A stretch of DNA of 64,000 nt from Neomelitea salexigens DSM 19753 (GCF_000422345.1 NZ_AULP01000002.1:434001-498000); one strand, 5' to 3'; shown: positions 8,534 to 18,094, numbered from the stretch's first letter. Numbers and translations are program-made. Notes: generated by a model not told the origin, from the sequence alone.

Positions 8534-9241
8534 TTAGCGGGCGGCGCGCTCTTGCTCAATAAGCTGCTCAGCCACCTTCAACATATTAGCTTTGCTGCCT
8601 GCTGCGCGGCCAGTAACCCGGTATTTGCCATTGACGATCAACTCCGGGGTACCCGCGATACCGTAACTACGCGCACGGGAATCGGCTTGCCGTACCTGGC
8701 TCTTCACACCAAAGGAGTCAAAGGTTTTACGAAAGGTCTCGGCATCAATATTGCTGTGCTCAAGAAACAGTTTTTCAATCGCATCGCGATTTCGCAGCGG
8801 GTTTTTCTTAAGGTTGATCTCGTCAAACAGCGGCTCGTGCACCTGGTCGAGAATGTTCAGCGCTTTGGCGGTATAAAAGGCCTGAGCGTGCAGCACCATT
8901 AAGTCGTTCCACATTGCCGGTGACTGCACAAACGCCACATCCTCAGGCAACTGTTTCGCCCACGCGCTCACCATAGGCTCGAAGTCAAAACAGTGGCTAC
9001 AGCCGTACCAAAACACTTCCACGACTTCGATTTTATTCGCATCGGACGTGCGTACCGGCTGGGCAATACGAACAAAGCCTTCGCCGTTGACCGCTGTGGC
9101 TGGCGGCGCGGTGCGCGTTTCAGCCGTCGTTTTAGCAGCAACCTGGGCGGCCTGCCCCCCTGTCGCATCACCGTTGCTACAGGCCGATACCAGCAGCGCC
9201 ATCATGCCAAACAGATACATTGAGATGTGTTTCTTCATCAT
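8534..9241 (-). CDS. dsbA: DsbA-type thiol:disulfide oxidoreductase, predicted lipoprotein
   Basis: A periplasmic enzyme that introduces disulfide bonds into exported proteins. The thioredoxin-fold domain carries FWYGCSHCFDFEP with the redox pair Cys81/Cys84 and the cis-proline region GTPELIVNG. Unlike classical soluble DsbA, the N-terminus is a lipoprotein signal (MALLVSACSNG; lipidated Cys21), followed by a Thr/Ala-rich linker of about 30 residues, so it should be membrane-tethered. The ATG at 9241 is chosen because AGGATGGGA lies directly before it. Lipid-anchored DsbA proteins occur in other proteobacteria, so the variant is not unique. Confidence 0.9.
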   Translation of the reverse strand: MMKKHISMYLFGMMALLVSACSNGDATGGQAAQVAAKTTAETRTAPPATAVNGEGFVRIAQPVRTSDANKIEVVEVFWYGCSHCFDFEPMVSAWAKQLPEDVAFVQSPAMWNDLMVLHAQAFYTAKALNILDQVHEPLFDEINLKKNPLRNRDAIEKLFLEHSNIDAETFRKTFDSFGVKSQVRQADSRARSYGIAGTPELIVNGKYRVTGRAAGSKANMLKVAEQLIEQERAAR

Positions 9242-9341
9242 TCCCATCCTAATTACTTATGCGAGTCGAGTGCGATGCCGATAGAGTGTATCAGACACGC
9301 CAACGCCTGTGCGGTTCCTACAGCTCAACAATTCAGCGGCG

Positions 9342-9368
9342 AAAAAAAAGGCGGCTATTGCCGCCTTT
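9342..9368 (-). terminator. Rho-independent terminator after cytochrome c4
   Basis: AAAGGCGGC and GCCGCCTTT form a 9-bp stem with loop TATT. On the minus strand the stem is followed by a run of T. It lies just past the stop of the c4 gene and ends the c5-c4 transcript. Confidence 0.88.
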
Positions 9369-9385
9369 CACAAGCTCTGCACACC

Positions 9386-10012
9386 TTAGTTATGCAGACC
9401 TTGAATGAAGTTTGAGACCGCTTCAATCTCGGCATCGCTCATTTTGAACGCGATCATGCGCATGGTCTTCGCTTCGCCGTCATTGTCGCGACCTTCGCGT
9501 CCATCCATTGCTGCACGGAACGCCTTCAGCTGCGCTGCGGTGTAGTCAGCGTATTGGCCACTCAATTTTGGGAAGCCTGCTGCTGCCATACCTGCACCCG
9601 TAGGAGAGTGACAAGCGGAGCACGCTGGAATACCGCGCTCGGCAATACCGCCACGGTAAATCGCTTCGCCTTTCTTAACCAGCGCCGGGTCCGCTTGGCC
9701 AACAGAGCCAGTCTGGCTCGCGTAGTAAGCGGCGATGTCGGCAATGTCCTGATCGCTCAGGTTGTCAGTCTGGCCGGCCATCATTGGCACAGGACGCGCA
9801 CCCGACTTGATGTCATGAATTTGCTTGATCAGGTAACGCTCACCCTGGCCAGCCAATTTAGGAAAGGTGGGTGCCGGGCTGTTGCCGTCTTGACCGTGAC
9901 AGGCGGCGCATGAGGCAGATTTTGACTTACCGGCAGCAGCGTTACCTTCCACAGCCACCGCAACATTACTCAGCAGCAGGGAAGCAAGAAAAACTAGCAA
10001 AGGTTTGTTCAT
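9386..10012 (-). CDS. Diheme cytochrome c4
   Basis: A periplasmic or membrane-associated diheme electron carrier to terminal oxidases. A signal peptide (MNKPLLVFLASLLLSNVAVA) is followed by two similar cytochrome c domains with heme motifs CAACH (residues 35-39) and CSACH (131-135), each with a downstream Met-containing segment. The length of 208 residues is normal for c4. The start is the ATG at 10012; an in-frame GTG lies two codons upstream. The cytochrome c5 gene precedes it on the same strand 38 bp away, so they form one unit that probably feeds the aa3-type oxidase encoded nearby. Confidence 0.93.
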   Translation of the reverse strand: MNKPLLVFLASLLLSNVAVAVEGNAAAGKSKSASCAACHGQDGNSPAPTFPKLAGQGERYLIKQIHDIKSGARPVPMMAGQTDNLSDQDIADIAAYYASQTGSVGQADPALVKKGEAIYRGGIAERGIPACSACHSPTGAGMAAAGFPKLSGQYADYTAAQLKAFRAAMDGREGRDNDGEAKTMRMIAFKMSDAEIEAVSNFIQGLHN

Positions 10013-10050
10013 GATCACTTACTCTTTAAAAACAGAAGTTCTAGCGCGCC

Positions 10051-10347
10051 TTACTTGGCCGTCGCCATATACTCAATTAGCGCTTGGAAGTCGGCATCGC
10101 TGCAATCAAAGCACAAACCCATCGGCGGCATAGTGTTAAAGCCTTCACGAGCGTGTTTTACGAGCGTTTCCATTCCCTTTTCCAAACGCGGAGTCCAGGC
10201 GGCAACATCACCAGTTTTAGGCGCACCATTGGCACCAAAACCGTGGCAGGCGTAACAGGACTTCTTGTAACGCGCCTCGACATCGGCGTTGGCACTAGCG
10301 GCTACGCTGGTAATGGCAAGAAGTACTGCGAATAAGCATTTTTTCAT
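10051..10347 (-). CDS. Cytochrome c5 family protein
   Basis: A 98-residue exported monoheme cytochrome. The signal peptide ends near SANA, and the heme motif is CYACH (residues 31-35). PPMGLCFDC carries the probable axial Met and the Cys pair that forms the disulfide typical of cytochrome c5. A clear GAGAGGG ribosome-binding site precedes the ATG. It is the first gene of the c5-c4 pair and is divergent from engB. Confidence 0.9.
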   Translation of the reverse strand: MKKCLFAVLLAITSVAASANADVEARYKKSCYACHGFGANGAPKTGDVAAWTPRLEKGMETLVKHAREGFNTMPPMGLCFDCSDADFQALIEYMATAK

Positions 10348-10509
10348 GGTTTACCCTCTCTTCTGACCGGCGCCCGCGGTGAAAGCTGCGACACGCTGGG
10401 TGATGACCCCCAGTAAAAACTGCGGCATTATACACAACAAGCCCGAGTCTGGGCCATTTTTTGGCCCCCCTAGACTTGCTATGCACCGCAATACTCCCCC
10501 GGATATTTT

Positions 10510-11160
10510 ATGCCCAAGGCCAATTCTGTTAATTACCGCCGCGCCGTCTACATGAAAAGTGCACCCAAACTTGCCCAATGCCCGGAAGACAGCGGCGCGG
10601 AGGTCGCATTTGCCGGCCGTTCGAACGCCGGCAAGTCGAGCGCCATTAATCGCTTGACGGAAAACAGCAAGATGGCCAAGACCAGTAAAACACCAGGCCG
10701 TACCCAGCTTATCAACTTTTTCTCTGTGAACGAACAAGACAGCATGCGACTTGTTGACCTACCCGGCTACGGCTTCGCCAAAGTGCCACTAAAGGTGAAG
10801 CAAGAATGGGAACGCAACCTGGAGTATTACCTGCAGCACCGCCAATCGCTGCGCGGCCTGGTGCTTATGATGGATATTCGCCACCCGCTCACCGACTTCG
10901 ACACCACTATGCTGAATTGGGCCCACCAAGCGGGGATGCCAGTGCGCATCCTGTTGACTAAGGCCGACAAACTCAAGCGCGGGCCGGCAATGTCGACCCT
11001 GCTGCAAGTGCGAAAAGCCCTGCAGCCCTACGGTGGGCTGGTAAACGCGCAGCTGTTTTCAGCACCGCGTGGCGACGGCCTGGATGACCTTCGCGAACAG
11101 CTCGATGTATGGCTAACGGCTCGCTTTGAAGAAGACGAGGAGCTCGACGGCCAGGACTGA
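10510..11160 (+). CDS. engB: Ribosome biogenesis GTPase EngB (YihA/YsxC)
   Basis: A 216-residue GTPase needed for assembly of the large ribosomal subunit. It shows the G motifs in order: GRSNAGKS (36-43, P loop), a conserved Thr in [18 protein letters not shown] (G3), and TKAD (G4). The C-terminal acidic tail ([10 protein letters not shown]) is short. It converges on polA with only 9 bp between the stops. Confidence 0.95.
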   Translation: MPKANSVNYRRAVYMKSAPKLAQCPEDSGAEVAFAGRSNAGKSSAINRLTENSKMAKTSKTPGRTQLINFFSVNEQDSMRLVDLPGYGFAKVPLKVKQEWERNLEYYLQHRQSLRGLVLMMDIRHPLTDFDTTMLNWAHQAGMPVRILLTKADKLKRGPAMSTLLQVRKALQPYGGLVNAQLFSAPRGDGLDDLREQLDVWLTARFEEDEELDGQD

Positions 11161-11165
11161 GACGC

Positions 11166-11179
11166 GGCGCTAGTGCGCC
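11166..11179. terminator. Small hairpin at the engB/polA junction
   Basis: GGCGC and GCGCC form a 5-bp stem with loop TAGT; the polA stop codon begins inside it. There is no T-run. It may mark the 3' ends of both convergent transcripts. Confidence 0.4.
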
Positions 11180-13899
11180 TCATCCCAGTTGTCGCCACTG
11201 CCCACTCCTACCTCTAACGGTATAGCCAACTCGGCAGCGCTCTCCATCAACGCGACAACACGCTCCTGAACGCTATCGAGCTGATCCTCGGCAACCTCAA
11301 GAATCAGTTCGTCGTGAACCTGCATAATCATTTTCGCGTCGGGCTGTTGCTCACTCAGATAGGCATCCACGGCAATCATTGCCCGCTTGATAATATCGGC
11401 AGCCGTGCCTTGCATGGGGGCATTGATTGCCGTGCGCTCGGCAGCCTGACGCCGCTGGCCATTGCGCGCATTAATTTCCGGCAGGTGCAGGCGGCGGCCG
11501 AACAGGGTTTCCACATAGCCCTTTTCCGCCGCGAGCGCGCGGGTATTGTCCATATATTCCCTGACCCCCGGGTAGCGCTCGAAGTAGAGGTCGATATATT
11601 GCTGGGCCTCGTTGCGCCCGATATGGAGCTGGCGCCCCAAGCCAAAGGCCGACATGCCGTAGATCAGCCCAAAGTTAATGGCTTTGGCGTTGCGGCGCTG
11701 CTCATCACTCACCGCGTCTAACTCCACACCGAATACCTCAGCAGCCGTGGCGCGGTGAATGTCCTCGCCATTTTTAAAGGCGTTGATCAGGCCCTCGTCA
11801 CCAGAGAGGTGGGCCATAATGCGAAGCTCAATTTGCGAATAGTCCGCCGCCAGTATCTTGTACCCCTGCGGCGCAACGAAGGCCTTTCTTATCCGGCGGC
11901 CTTCAGCACTGCGAATGGGAATGTTCTGCAGGTTAGGGTCTGACGACGACAAACGCCCGGTGGCGGCAACAGCCTGATGGTAGGAGGTATGCACGCGCCC
12001 GGTTTGCGGGTCGATCAATTGCGGCAACTTGTCGGTATACGTCGACTTCAGCTTCGCCAAACCTCGGTAATCGAGAATAACTTGCGGCAGGGGGTAATCG
12101 TGAGCCAGCTCAACGAGCACTTCTTCGGCCGTAGACGGCGCGCCCTTTGGCGTTTTGCGGATAACGGGGATTTCCAATCGTTCAAACAGAATTTCACCCA
12201 GCTGCTTGGGCGAGGACAAATTAAACTCACCACCGGCAATGTCGTAGGCTTGCTGCTCCAGCTGCTTGAGCTTGTCGGCAATCTCCATGCTCTGCACCGC
12301 CAACATGTCTCGGCTGATCAGGGCGCCGTTGCGCTCTATCCGTGACAGTACTGCCACCAGCGGCAACTCAATGTCCCGGTACACCGAAACTAGGGCTAGC
12401 GCCTCGCTGAGCTTGGGCGCCAAGGCCTGATGCAAGCATAGGGTGATGTCGGCATCCTCAGCGGCGTAGGGGCCGGCTTGCTCGAGAGCGATTTGATTAA
12501 AACTAAGCTGCTTAGCGCCTTTGCCAGCAATGTCTTCAAAGTGGATGGTTGATTGGCCCAAGTATTTCAACGCCAGGCTATCCATATCGTGACGGCTGCC
12601 CGTGGAATCCAGCACATACGACTCAAGCATGGTGTCTTCGGCGATACCCCGCAGGGTAATGCCGTGGTTCGCCAAGACATTCGCATCGTACTTAAGATTT
12701 TGTCCCAGCTTGGCGACATTTTCATCTTCCAACAAGGGCTTTAGGGCCCCGAGCACGCGCTCTTCACTGAGCTGCGTTGGAGCGTCGATATAGTCGTGAC
12801 CAAAGGGCACATAGGCCGCCTCACCCGGCTCAATGGCAAAAGACACCCCAACCACCCGCGCCTGCATATAATTCAGGCTGGTTGTCTCGGTATCGAAAGC
12901 GAACAATGCCGCTGCGCTCAGTCGATCCAGCCACTGCTGAAAACTCTCTTCGTCGAGAATAACGCTGTACTGCTTCTCCGAGGAGGGGTTACCAGGCTGA
13001 TCGTCGCCTCCCTCGGCAGCCCCCTCATTGCGCTGCAGCTCGTCGACCCAACCTTTAAATTCCATATCGCGAAACAGCGCCAATAACTGCTCATTGTCGA
13101 CGCTACCCGGCTGAAGATCCGCCACCGCAACATCGAGCGCCACATCGCACTTAATAGTCGCCAACTCATAGGACAATTCAGCCGCCTCGCGCGACGCCTC
13201 TAACTTTTTCGCTAGGCTCTTGGCGCCGCGAATGGATAGGTCCGCAACCTCATCTAGCCGAGCATAGATATCTTTTATGCCTCCCAGGGCTTGCAGCAGG
13301 GCCAGGGCGGTTTTTTCGCCAACGCCGGCCACACCGGGAATATTGTCAACTTTATCCCCCATTAGCGCGAGATAGTCGATAATCAACGACGGTGGAATAC
13401 CAAATTTTTCGGCGACGGCAGCCTCATCCATTTTGGTATCGGTCATGGTATTCACCAGCGTGACATGGGCATTCACTAGCTGCGCCATATCCTTATCTCC
13501 GGTCGACACCACTACCGGCCGGTCCGCGCCGGCCTGGGCCGCCAGGGTGCCAATCACGTCGTCGGCTTCTACACCATCGATCACCAGTCTCGGCAGCCCC
13601 ATGGCGTCGACAATGTCGTGAATAGGTTGAATTTGCGCCCGCAAGTCGTCCGGCATAGGCGGGCGGTTGGCCTTGTAGTCGCTGTACATGTCGTCGCGAA
13701 AGGTTTTGCCCTTGGCGTCAAATACCACGGCAATGGGGCTATCGGGGTAATCCTTCTGCAGGCGGCGCAACATGCTGATAACACCTTTCACCGCCCCCGT
13801 TGGCTGTCCTTTGGAGTTAGTTAGTGGAGGCAGAGCGTGGAAAGCCCGGTATAAATAAGAGGAACCGTCTACCAAAACAAGGGGAGATGTCGCAGTCAT
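11170..13899 (-). CDS. polA: DNA polymerase I
   Basis: A 909-residue repair and lagging-strand polymerase with all three domains: a 5'-3' nuclease domain (about 1-290, starting [16 protein letters not shown]), a 3'-5' exonuclease domain with [10 protein letters not shown], and a family A polymerase domain with motif A ([16 protein letters not shown]), the O helix ([16 protein letters not shown]) and motif C (VHDELILEV). The exonuclease acidic residues look intact. The ATG at 13899 aligns with the usual N-terminus; the ATG at 13914 is also possible, and the 32 residues upstream of that are not expected to be translated. Confidence 0.95.
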   Translation of the reverse strand: MTATSPLVLVDGSSYLYRAFHALPPLTNSKGQPTGAVKGVISMLRRLQKDYPDSPIAVVFDAKGKTFRDDMYSDYKANRPPMPDDLRAQIQPIHDIVDAMGLPRLVIDGVEADDVIGTLAAQAGADRPVVVSTGDKDMAQLVNAHVTLVNTMTDTKMDEAAVAEKFGIPPSLIIDYLALMGDKVDNIPGVAGVGEKTALALLQALGGIKDIYARLDEVADLSIRGAKSLAKKLEASREAAELSYELATIKCDVALDVAVADLQPGSVDNEQLLALFRDMEFKGWVDELQRNEGAAEGGDDQPGNPSSEKQYSVILDEESFQQWLDRLSAAALFAFDTETTSLNYMQARVVGVSFAIEPGEAAYVPFGHDYIDAPTQLSEERVLGALKPLLEDENVAKLGQNLKYDANVLANHGITLRGIAEDTMLESYVLDSTGSRHDMDSLALKYLGQSTIHFEDIAGKGAKQLSFNQIALEQAGPYAAEDADITLCLHQALAPKLSEALALVSVYRDIELPLVAVLSRIERNGALISRDMLAVQSMEIADKLKQLEQQAYDIAGGEFNLSSPKQLGEILFERLEIPVIRKTPKGAPSTAEEVLVELAHDYPLPQVILDYRGLAKLKSTYTDKLPQLIDPQTGRVHTSYHQAVAATGRLSSSDPNLQNIPIRSAEGRRIRKAFVAPQGYKILAADYSQIELRIMAHLSGDEGLINAFKNGEDIHRATAAEVFGVELDAVSDEQRRNAKAINFGLIYGMSAFGLGRQLHIGRNEAQQYIDLYFERYPGVREYMDNTRALAAEKGYVETLFGRRLHLPEINARNGQRRQAAERTAINAPMQGTAADIIKRAMIAVDAYLSEQQPDAKMIMQVHDELILEVAEDQLDSVQERVVALMESAAELAIPLEVGVGSGDNWDEAH

Positions 13900-13981
13900 T
13901 GTCGAAATATTCATTGCCAGCCGAAGAAGCCGCGAGTGTATCACGAAGCCAGAAATCGAGTGACCCACACAGCCGGCCAGA

Positions 13982-14010
13982 GTGTTACCGAAAACTTCCC
14001 CAGGTAACAC
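13982..14010. promoter_or_regulatory. Inverted repeat GTGTTAC / GTAACAC (15-bp spacer)
   Basis: Perfect 7-bp arms upstream of both polA and the small gene at 14157. The same half-site recurs about 70 bp away with closer spacing, which suggests a pair of binding sites for one regulator. Confidence 0.4.
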
Positions 14011-14079
14011 CCCAACACCCCCATGAACAGTGCATTACGCAAATATGAACAAAATTTAAGCACATTGAACCATCGGCAA

Positions 14080-14100
14080 TGTGTTACCTTACGTAACACA
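14080..14100. promoter_or_regulatory. Palindrome TGTGTTAC-N5-GTAACACA
   Basis: Perfect 8-bp arms with a 5-bp spacer, 57 bp before the ATG of the small exported protein. This is the spacing of an operator near the promoter. The regulator is not identifiable from this window. Confidence 0.5.
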
Positions 14101-14156
14101 AGGTGACAACAGCATCTTGTTCCGGGGCAACAGCGCCCCACAGAGGAGAAAGAGAG

Positions 14157-14426
14157 ATGAAAAAGCTAAGCAGCGCAGTACTACTTTTGATTGCCAGCAC
14201 CGCAGCGTTTGCCGCTGACGAGGACACGGCGTCGGGCGCGCCGCTGGTATTAGCCTACAGTGAAGCCACCGCGAGCTATGCACCGGAGAATACGACTGTT
14301 AACAACACCGTTAATGCCGAACGCGTACTGGCAAACACACTGGATGTGGTCTCAGCCTCACTGAGCGTAGCACTGGACAACTTCGAAGCGCCGTCACTGC
14401 CTGGCGCAAAAAGCCTCGACCAGTAA
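14157..14426 (+). CDS. Small exported protein of unknown function
   Basis: An 89-residue product with a clean Sec signal peptide (MKKLSSAVLLLIASTAAFAA). The ATG follows AGAGGAGAAAGAGAG, a strong ribosome-binding site. The mature part of about 70 residues is rich in Ala, Ser, Thr and Asn, has no Cys and resembles no family I recognise. The strong Shine-Dalgarno sequence and the palindromes upstream argue that it is a real, regulated gene. It converges on znuA with 3 bp between the stops. Confidence 0.65.
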   Translation: MKKLSSAVLLLIASTAAFAADEDTASGAPLVLAYSEATASYAPENTTVNNTVNAERVLANTLDVVSASLSVALDNFEAPSLPGAKSLDQ

Positions 14427-14429
14427 ACG

Positions 14430-15266
14430 CTAAGGGCTTGCGACCAGACAGCTCGCAAATGCCTCTCCAAGCTGGCGGTAAAAGCCGATAAAGCCGCCAG
14501 CTGTCGTGATATCACCCGCCATCGGGTCTAGCTCGACAACTGGCACGTCCAGTCCCTGCGTCAACACCCTCAACATCGCGGCAGGATATTGCGGTTCGCG
14601 AAACACACACTGTATCTCGCCCGCCTGCAATTGCTCGCGCAACTCGGCCAGGTGCCGCGCACCCGCCATACGGCCCTCACCACCCGACAATACCTGCCCG
14701 CCACGCAAATCATAGCGAGCCTCAAAACGGGAAAAGCCGTCATGCAAAAACAGATAGCGCCGATCACTTGCTCGCTGCAAGCGAGACGCTAATGACTTGT
14801 CATACAGGCGCAGGGCAGAGGTGAGGCGCGCCGCGTTGGCATGGAAGTAGGCGCTGCGACTGGGCATCCGATCTGACAGCAGCTTAGCGATGCGCCGCGC
14901 CATATAGTGAATTTGCTCAACATCCAGCCAGTAATGAGCATCAACATCACCGGGCTGATCATCCGGATACAGAGCAACCGCATGGTCAAAGCGGCGGATC
15001 GGCTTGCTGAGGTAGTGCTCCAACGCGGGCCCAAACCACAGCACCATATCCGCTTTTGCCAAACGGCCGAGATCAGAGCTGCGTAACTGAAAATCGTGAG
15101 GTGACGTCGTGGCAGACTGCAGCAACGCAACCTCGGCGGCATCGCCGGCAATATCGGCCACCAACAACTGCAGCGGCTTAACGGTAGTCATCAGTTGCAA
15201 GGACGACGCGTAAGCCGGCACAGAAATACAGCAAAAACACAGCAATATCAGCCAGCAGCGGCGCAT
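14430..15266 (-). CDS. znuA: Zinc ABC transporter substrate-binding protein ZnuA
   Basis: A periplasmic cluster A-I binding protein that delivers Zn(II) to ZnuBC. Signal peptide MRRCWLILLCFCCISVPAYA. Zinc ligands are expected at the His in SPHDFQL, the His in DAHYWLDVEQ and the His in LFLHDGFSRFE, with a late acidic ligand near VELDPMAG. The His-rich loop present in many ZnuA proteins between the first two ligands is absent. The start is ATG 15266, preceded by GAGG at a good distance; the in-frame TTG 18 bp upstream is less likely. It is divergent from zur across a Zur-box-like palindrome. Confidence 0.9.
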   Translation of the reverse strand: MRRCWLILLCFCCISVPAYASSLQLMTTVKPLQLLVADIAGDAAEVALLQSATTSPHDFQLRSSDLGRLAKADMVLWFGPALEHYLSKPIRRFDHAVALYPDDQPGDVDAHYWLDVEQIHYMARRIAKLLSDRMPSRSAYFHANAARLTSALRLYDKSLASRLQRASDRRYLFLHDGFSRFEARYDLRGGQVLSGGEGRMAGARHLAELREQLQAGEIQCVFREPQYPAAMLRVLTQGLDVPVVELDPMAGDITTAGGFIGFYRQLGEAFASCLVASP

Positions 15267-15312
15267 GATCGACAGTAACCTCAACGTCAGGTGGTGTAAC
15301 AGAAAGAAAATT

Positions 15313-15336
15313 GAAATATTATAACATTATTATTTC
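15313..15336. promoter_or_regulatory. Zur box between znuA and zur
   Basis: An AT-rich imperfect palindrome starting GAAATATTATAA and ending ATTATTATTTC, close to the gammaproteobacterial Zur box consensus (GAAATGTTATA and its complement). It sits between the two divergent transcription units, so zinc-loaded Zur probably represses both znuA and its own operon. Confidence 0.75.
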
Positions 15337-15352
15337 TACTAGGTGCTGACCA

Positions 15353-15844
15353 ATGCCTACCGAGGCACCCGAGCAACATCACAACCATCAACATTGCATT
15401 GATGAGGCCCTGCAGCGTGCGCGCCAGATATGTGCCGACCGCGGAGCACGACTCACGCCGATTCGCGAGCATGTTCTCAGCCTGATCTGGGATAGCCACA
15501 AACCGGTGGGCGCCTATAGCTTGCTGGAGTCGCTCGATGCGCAAAGCGAGCGTCGCAGCACGCCCCCTACCGTCTATCGCGCCTTGGATTTTTTACTAGA
15601 GCAGGGGCTTGTCCACCGCATTGCGTCGCTCAACGCCTTTGTCGGCTGCGCGGATCCAAGCCATCGACACTCCGGGCACTTCCTCATTTGCCGACACTGC
15701 AATACCGCCATTGAACTCGACGCCGAGGCGATCGATAGCGCTATCCGCCAAGCCGCTGAAGGGCGCGGATTCCAGGCAGAAGAGCAGTGCGTAGAGGTCG
15801 TCGGCAGCTGCCAGCGCTGCCAGGAGCAACCCGAGAGTGAGTGA
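15353..15844 (+). CDS. zur: Zinc uptake regulator Zur (Fur family)
   Basis: A 163-residue Fur-family repressor. The winged-helix part has ARLTPIREHVLSLIW and PPTVYRALDFLLEQGLVHRI, very close to Zur. The C-terminal dimerisation part carries two CxxC pairs for structural zinc (CRHC and CQRC) and the HSGHF region for regulatory zinc. The N-terminus is His-rich (EQHHNHQH). AGGTG precedes the ATG. It is the first gene of zur-znuC-znuB and overlaps znuC by 8 bp. Confidence 0.93.
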   Translation: MPTEAPEQHHNHQHCIDEALQRARQICADRGARLTPIREHVLSLIWDSHKPVGAYSLLESLDAQSERRSTPPTVYRALDFLLEQGLVHRIASLNAFVGCADPSHRHSGHFLICRHCNTAIELDAEAIDSAIRQAAEGRGFQAEEQCVEVVGSCQRCQEQPESE

Positions 15845-16604
15845 CAGCCGACTTCTGCAGCTTGAAAAGGTGTCGCTCAGCCTCCGCCAGCAAACCCTGC
15901 TGTCAGAGATCGATCTGAACCTGGCAAGACGCGAAATCATGACAATTATCGGCCCGAATGGCGCCGGTAAAAGTACCCTGCTGCGCATCGCCTTGGGCCT
16001 CCAACGCCCCGATAGTGGCACCGTGACGCGCGCCCCAGGCCTGCGCATTGGCTACATGCCGCAGCGCCTGAGCATCAACCCACTGATGCCGATCAGCGTC
16101 AGTCGCTTCTTACGCATGTCGCAGCAGCGGCGCTGCAGCATCAAGCAAGCGCTGTCCCGCACGGGCATTGCCCACCTGGCTGACCGGCCACTCCACGATA
16201 TTTCCGGCGGTGAGACTCAACGCGTACTGCTTAGCCGCGCGTTGCTTGCCGAGCCCGAACTACTGGTACTCGACGAGCCCGCTCAAGGGGTGGATATTAC
16301 CGGCCAAACCGAACTCTATGAGTTGATCGGCGAGTTGCGAGATCAGCTGGGCTGCGCGGTGTTGATGGTCTCTCACGACCTTCACTGGGTGATGGCCCAG
16401 ACCGACACCGTTATTTGCCTCAATCAGCACGTTTGCTGCCACGGGCACCCAGAGACGGTCAGCAATGATCCGGCTTATCTATCACTTTTCGGTCGTCGTC
16501 ACGCAGAGGCCATTGCCCTCTATCAACACGACCACGATCACCGCCACGACATGCATGGCGAAGTTGTAAGGGAGAAGGGCGGCGGCCCCTGCCATCATGA
16601 CTGA
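15837..16604 (+). CDS. znuC: Zinc ABC transporter ATPase ZnuC
   Basis: A 255-residue ABC ATPase. Walker A is GPNGAGKST (about 38-46), the signature is ISGGETQRV, Walker B is LLVLDEPAQG, and the switch His is in MVSHDLHWV. The C-terminus ends in an unusual His-rich tail (QHDHDHRHDMHG, then CHHD) that could bind zinc. The GTG start overlaps the zur stop and the gene's end overlaps znuB by 8 bp, so the three are translationally coupled. Confidence 0.93.
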   Translation: MSDSRLLQLEKVSLSLRQQTLLSEIDLNLARREIMTIIGPNGAGKSTLLRIALGLQRPDSGTVTRAPGLRIGYMPQRLSINPLMPISVSRFLRMSQQRRCSIKQALSRTGIAHLADRPLHDISGGETQRVLLSRALLAEPELLVLDEPAQGVDITGQTELYELIGELRDQLGCAVLMVSHDLHWVMAQTDTVICLNQHVCCHGHPETVSNDPAYLSLFGRRHAEAIALYQHDHDHRHDMHGEVVREKGGGPCHHD

Positions 16605-17388
16605 TATTTTACTCAACGCACTGGCGGCCGGACTGATATTGGCGCTGGTGTGCGGCCCCCTTGGCACGCTGGTCACCTGGCAGCGCATGGCCTACTTTGG
16701 CGACACTCTTGCGCACTCGGCACTATTGGGGCTCGCGCTCGGCTTAAGCTGGCAAATACGCTTGGAGTGGGCGGTGTTACTCGCCTGCACCGGCATCGCC
16801 GTGCTGCTGTTCGCCCTGCAGTTATGGCGCGACACCGCCCTGGACAGCTTACTGGGCATTCTCTCCCACACCAGCCTGGCACTGGGCTTGGTAGCGCTGT
16901 CATTTATGGATGGCCCGGCATTTGATCTCAATAGCTTTTTATTCGGCGACTTGCTGGCGGTAATGCCGGAAGATTTGCGCTTACTGGCGGGCATCGCCAC
17001 CGTTGTATTGCTATTACTGGGCTGCTACTGGCGCGGCCTGGTGGCGGTAATCGCTCACGCCGAGTTAGCGGCTGTAGAGGGCCGAAATGTGAACGCCCTG
17101 CGCCTTTTGTTGATGCTGCTGATTGCCGCAACCGTCGCGGTCGCGATGAAGGTTGTCGGTGTGCTGCTCATCACCGCGATGCTCATTATTCCCGCGTCGG
17201 CGGCGGGCAGATTATCCCGAAGCCCTGAGCAGTGTGCGGTAATTGCGATTTTATGCGGCGTCGCAGCGGTGGCCTCAGGGCTGGCAGCTGCTTGGACGTG
17301 GGACAGCCCAGGCGGGCCAAGCGTTGTCTTGTGCGCAGCACTTATCTTCGTTGCGGCGCAGTTTAGCCGCGGCTTTCGTCAGGCATAA
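16597..17388 (+). CDS. znuB: Zinc ABC transporter permease ZnuB
   Basis: A 263-residue inner-membrane permease of the ABC-3 family with about seven to eight hydrophobic helices. Early motif GPLGTLVTWQRMAYFGDTLA and the mid-region AAVEGRNVNALRLLLM are typical of ZnuB. It ends the zur-znuC-znuB operon and is followed immediately by a strong terminator. Confidence 0.93.
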   Translation: MTDILLNALAAGLILALVCGPLGTLVTWQRMAYFGDTLAHSALLGLALGLSWQIRLEWAVLLACTGIAVLLFALQLWRDTALDSLLGILSHTSLALGLVALSFMDGPAFDLNSFLFGDLLAVMPEDLRLLAGIATVVLLLLGCYWRGLVAVIAHAELAAVEGRNVNALRLLLMLLIAATVAVAMKVVGVLLITAMLIIPASAAGRLSRSPEQCAVIAILCGVAAVASGLAAAWTWDSPGGPSVVLCAALIFVAAQFSRGFRQA

Positions 17389-17390
17389 AA

Positions 17391-17413
17391 AAACGCCGAC
17401 TCGCGGCGTTTTT
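17391..17413. terminator. Bidirectional Rho-independent terminator
   Basis: AAACGCCG and CGGCGTTT form an 8-bp stem with loop ACTCG, with A and T runs outside. It ends znuB on the plus strand and the sco1 operon on the minus strand. Confidence 0.88.
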
Positions 17414-17431
17414 AGCGCTTTTGCTTCTACC

Positions 17432-18094
17432 CTAATAATGCTCGCGGATCGTCAGGAAGCTGCGCTTCATCTTACTGATGTCTAGCGGCGCCCTGAAAAA
17501 GCCAAGGGAATGCCCCTGAGGATTGACTAAGGCAACGTTGGCGCTGTGATCCACCATGTAATCGTCACCGCCGCCCGGCACTTTGGCGAAGGGGATATTC
17601 AACGCCGTGGCAAAACGGTGGATCTCGAGAAAATCCCCTGTGATCCCGCGAAATGACGGATGAAAAAACGCTAAGTAGCTGCGCATTTGCTCGGGCGTAT
17701 CCCGGGCCGGATCAACACTGGCCAGCCAAATTTGAGTGTTCGCCTGAACGTCCGGTTCCAGCTCCTGATATAGCAGCTTGAGCTGGGCCAGGGTGGTGGG
17801 GCAGATATCAGGGCAGTAAGTAAAACCGAAGAAAATCAGATTCCACTGGCCTTTGAGGGCCTCCGGGGTCAGCGTTTTCCCCTGTTCATCGAGCAAACTA
17901 AACCCGGGAATCATGCGCGGGTTCTCATAGAGGTAGGCCCCCTGATCACGCAGCTCGTCCTTGCTCATCACCCGTGCTTTGGTGAAGGCGTAAAAGAAAC
18001 CTGCAACCAAGCTGCCGGCAATCAGCAGAATAACTAAAACTGTTAGACGTATGCCGCGCCGCTGCTTATTTGTCGCTTCCGCGGCCTCACTCAT
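17432..18094 (-). CDS. SCO1/SenC copper chaperone for cytochrome oxidase
   Basis: A 220-residue membrane-anchored thioredoxin-fold protein that helps build the Cu(A) centre of subunit II. One N-terminal transmembrane helix (about 17-37) leads to a periplasmic domain with the copper motif [11 protein letters not shown] (Cys94 and Cys98) and the distal His in [11 protein letters not shown]. The start is the ATG of [10 protein letters not shown], which overlaps the end of cyoE by 8 bp. It is the last gene of the assembly operon. Confidence 0.9.
   Translation of the reverse strand: MSEAAEATNKQRRGIRLTVLVILLIAGSLVAGFFYAFTKARVMSKDELRDQGAYLYENPRMIPGFSLLDEQGKTLTPEALKGQWNLIFFGFTYCPDICPTTLAQLKLLYQELEPDVQANTQIWLASVDPARDTPEQMRSYLAFFHPSFRGITGDFLEIHRFATALNIPFAKVPGGGDDYMVDHSANVALVNPQGHSLGFFRAPLDISKMKRSFLTIREHY

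Noticed and set aside
11161-11169. Possible Spot 42 RNA gene between polA and engB, as in enterobacteria
   Set aside because: The genes are convergent here with only 9 bp between them, leaving no room.
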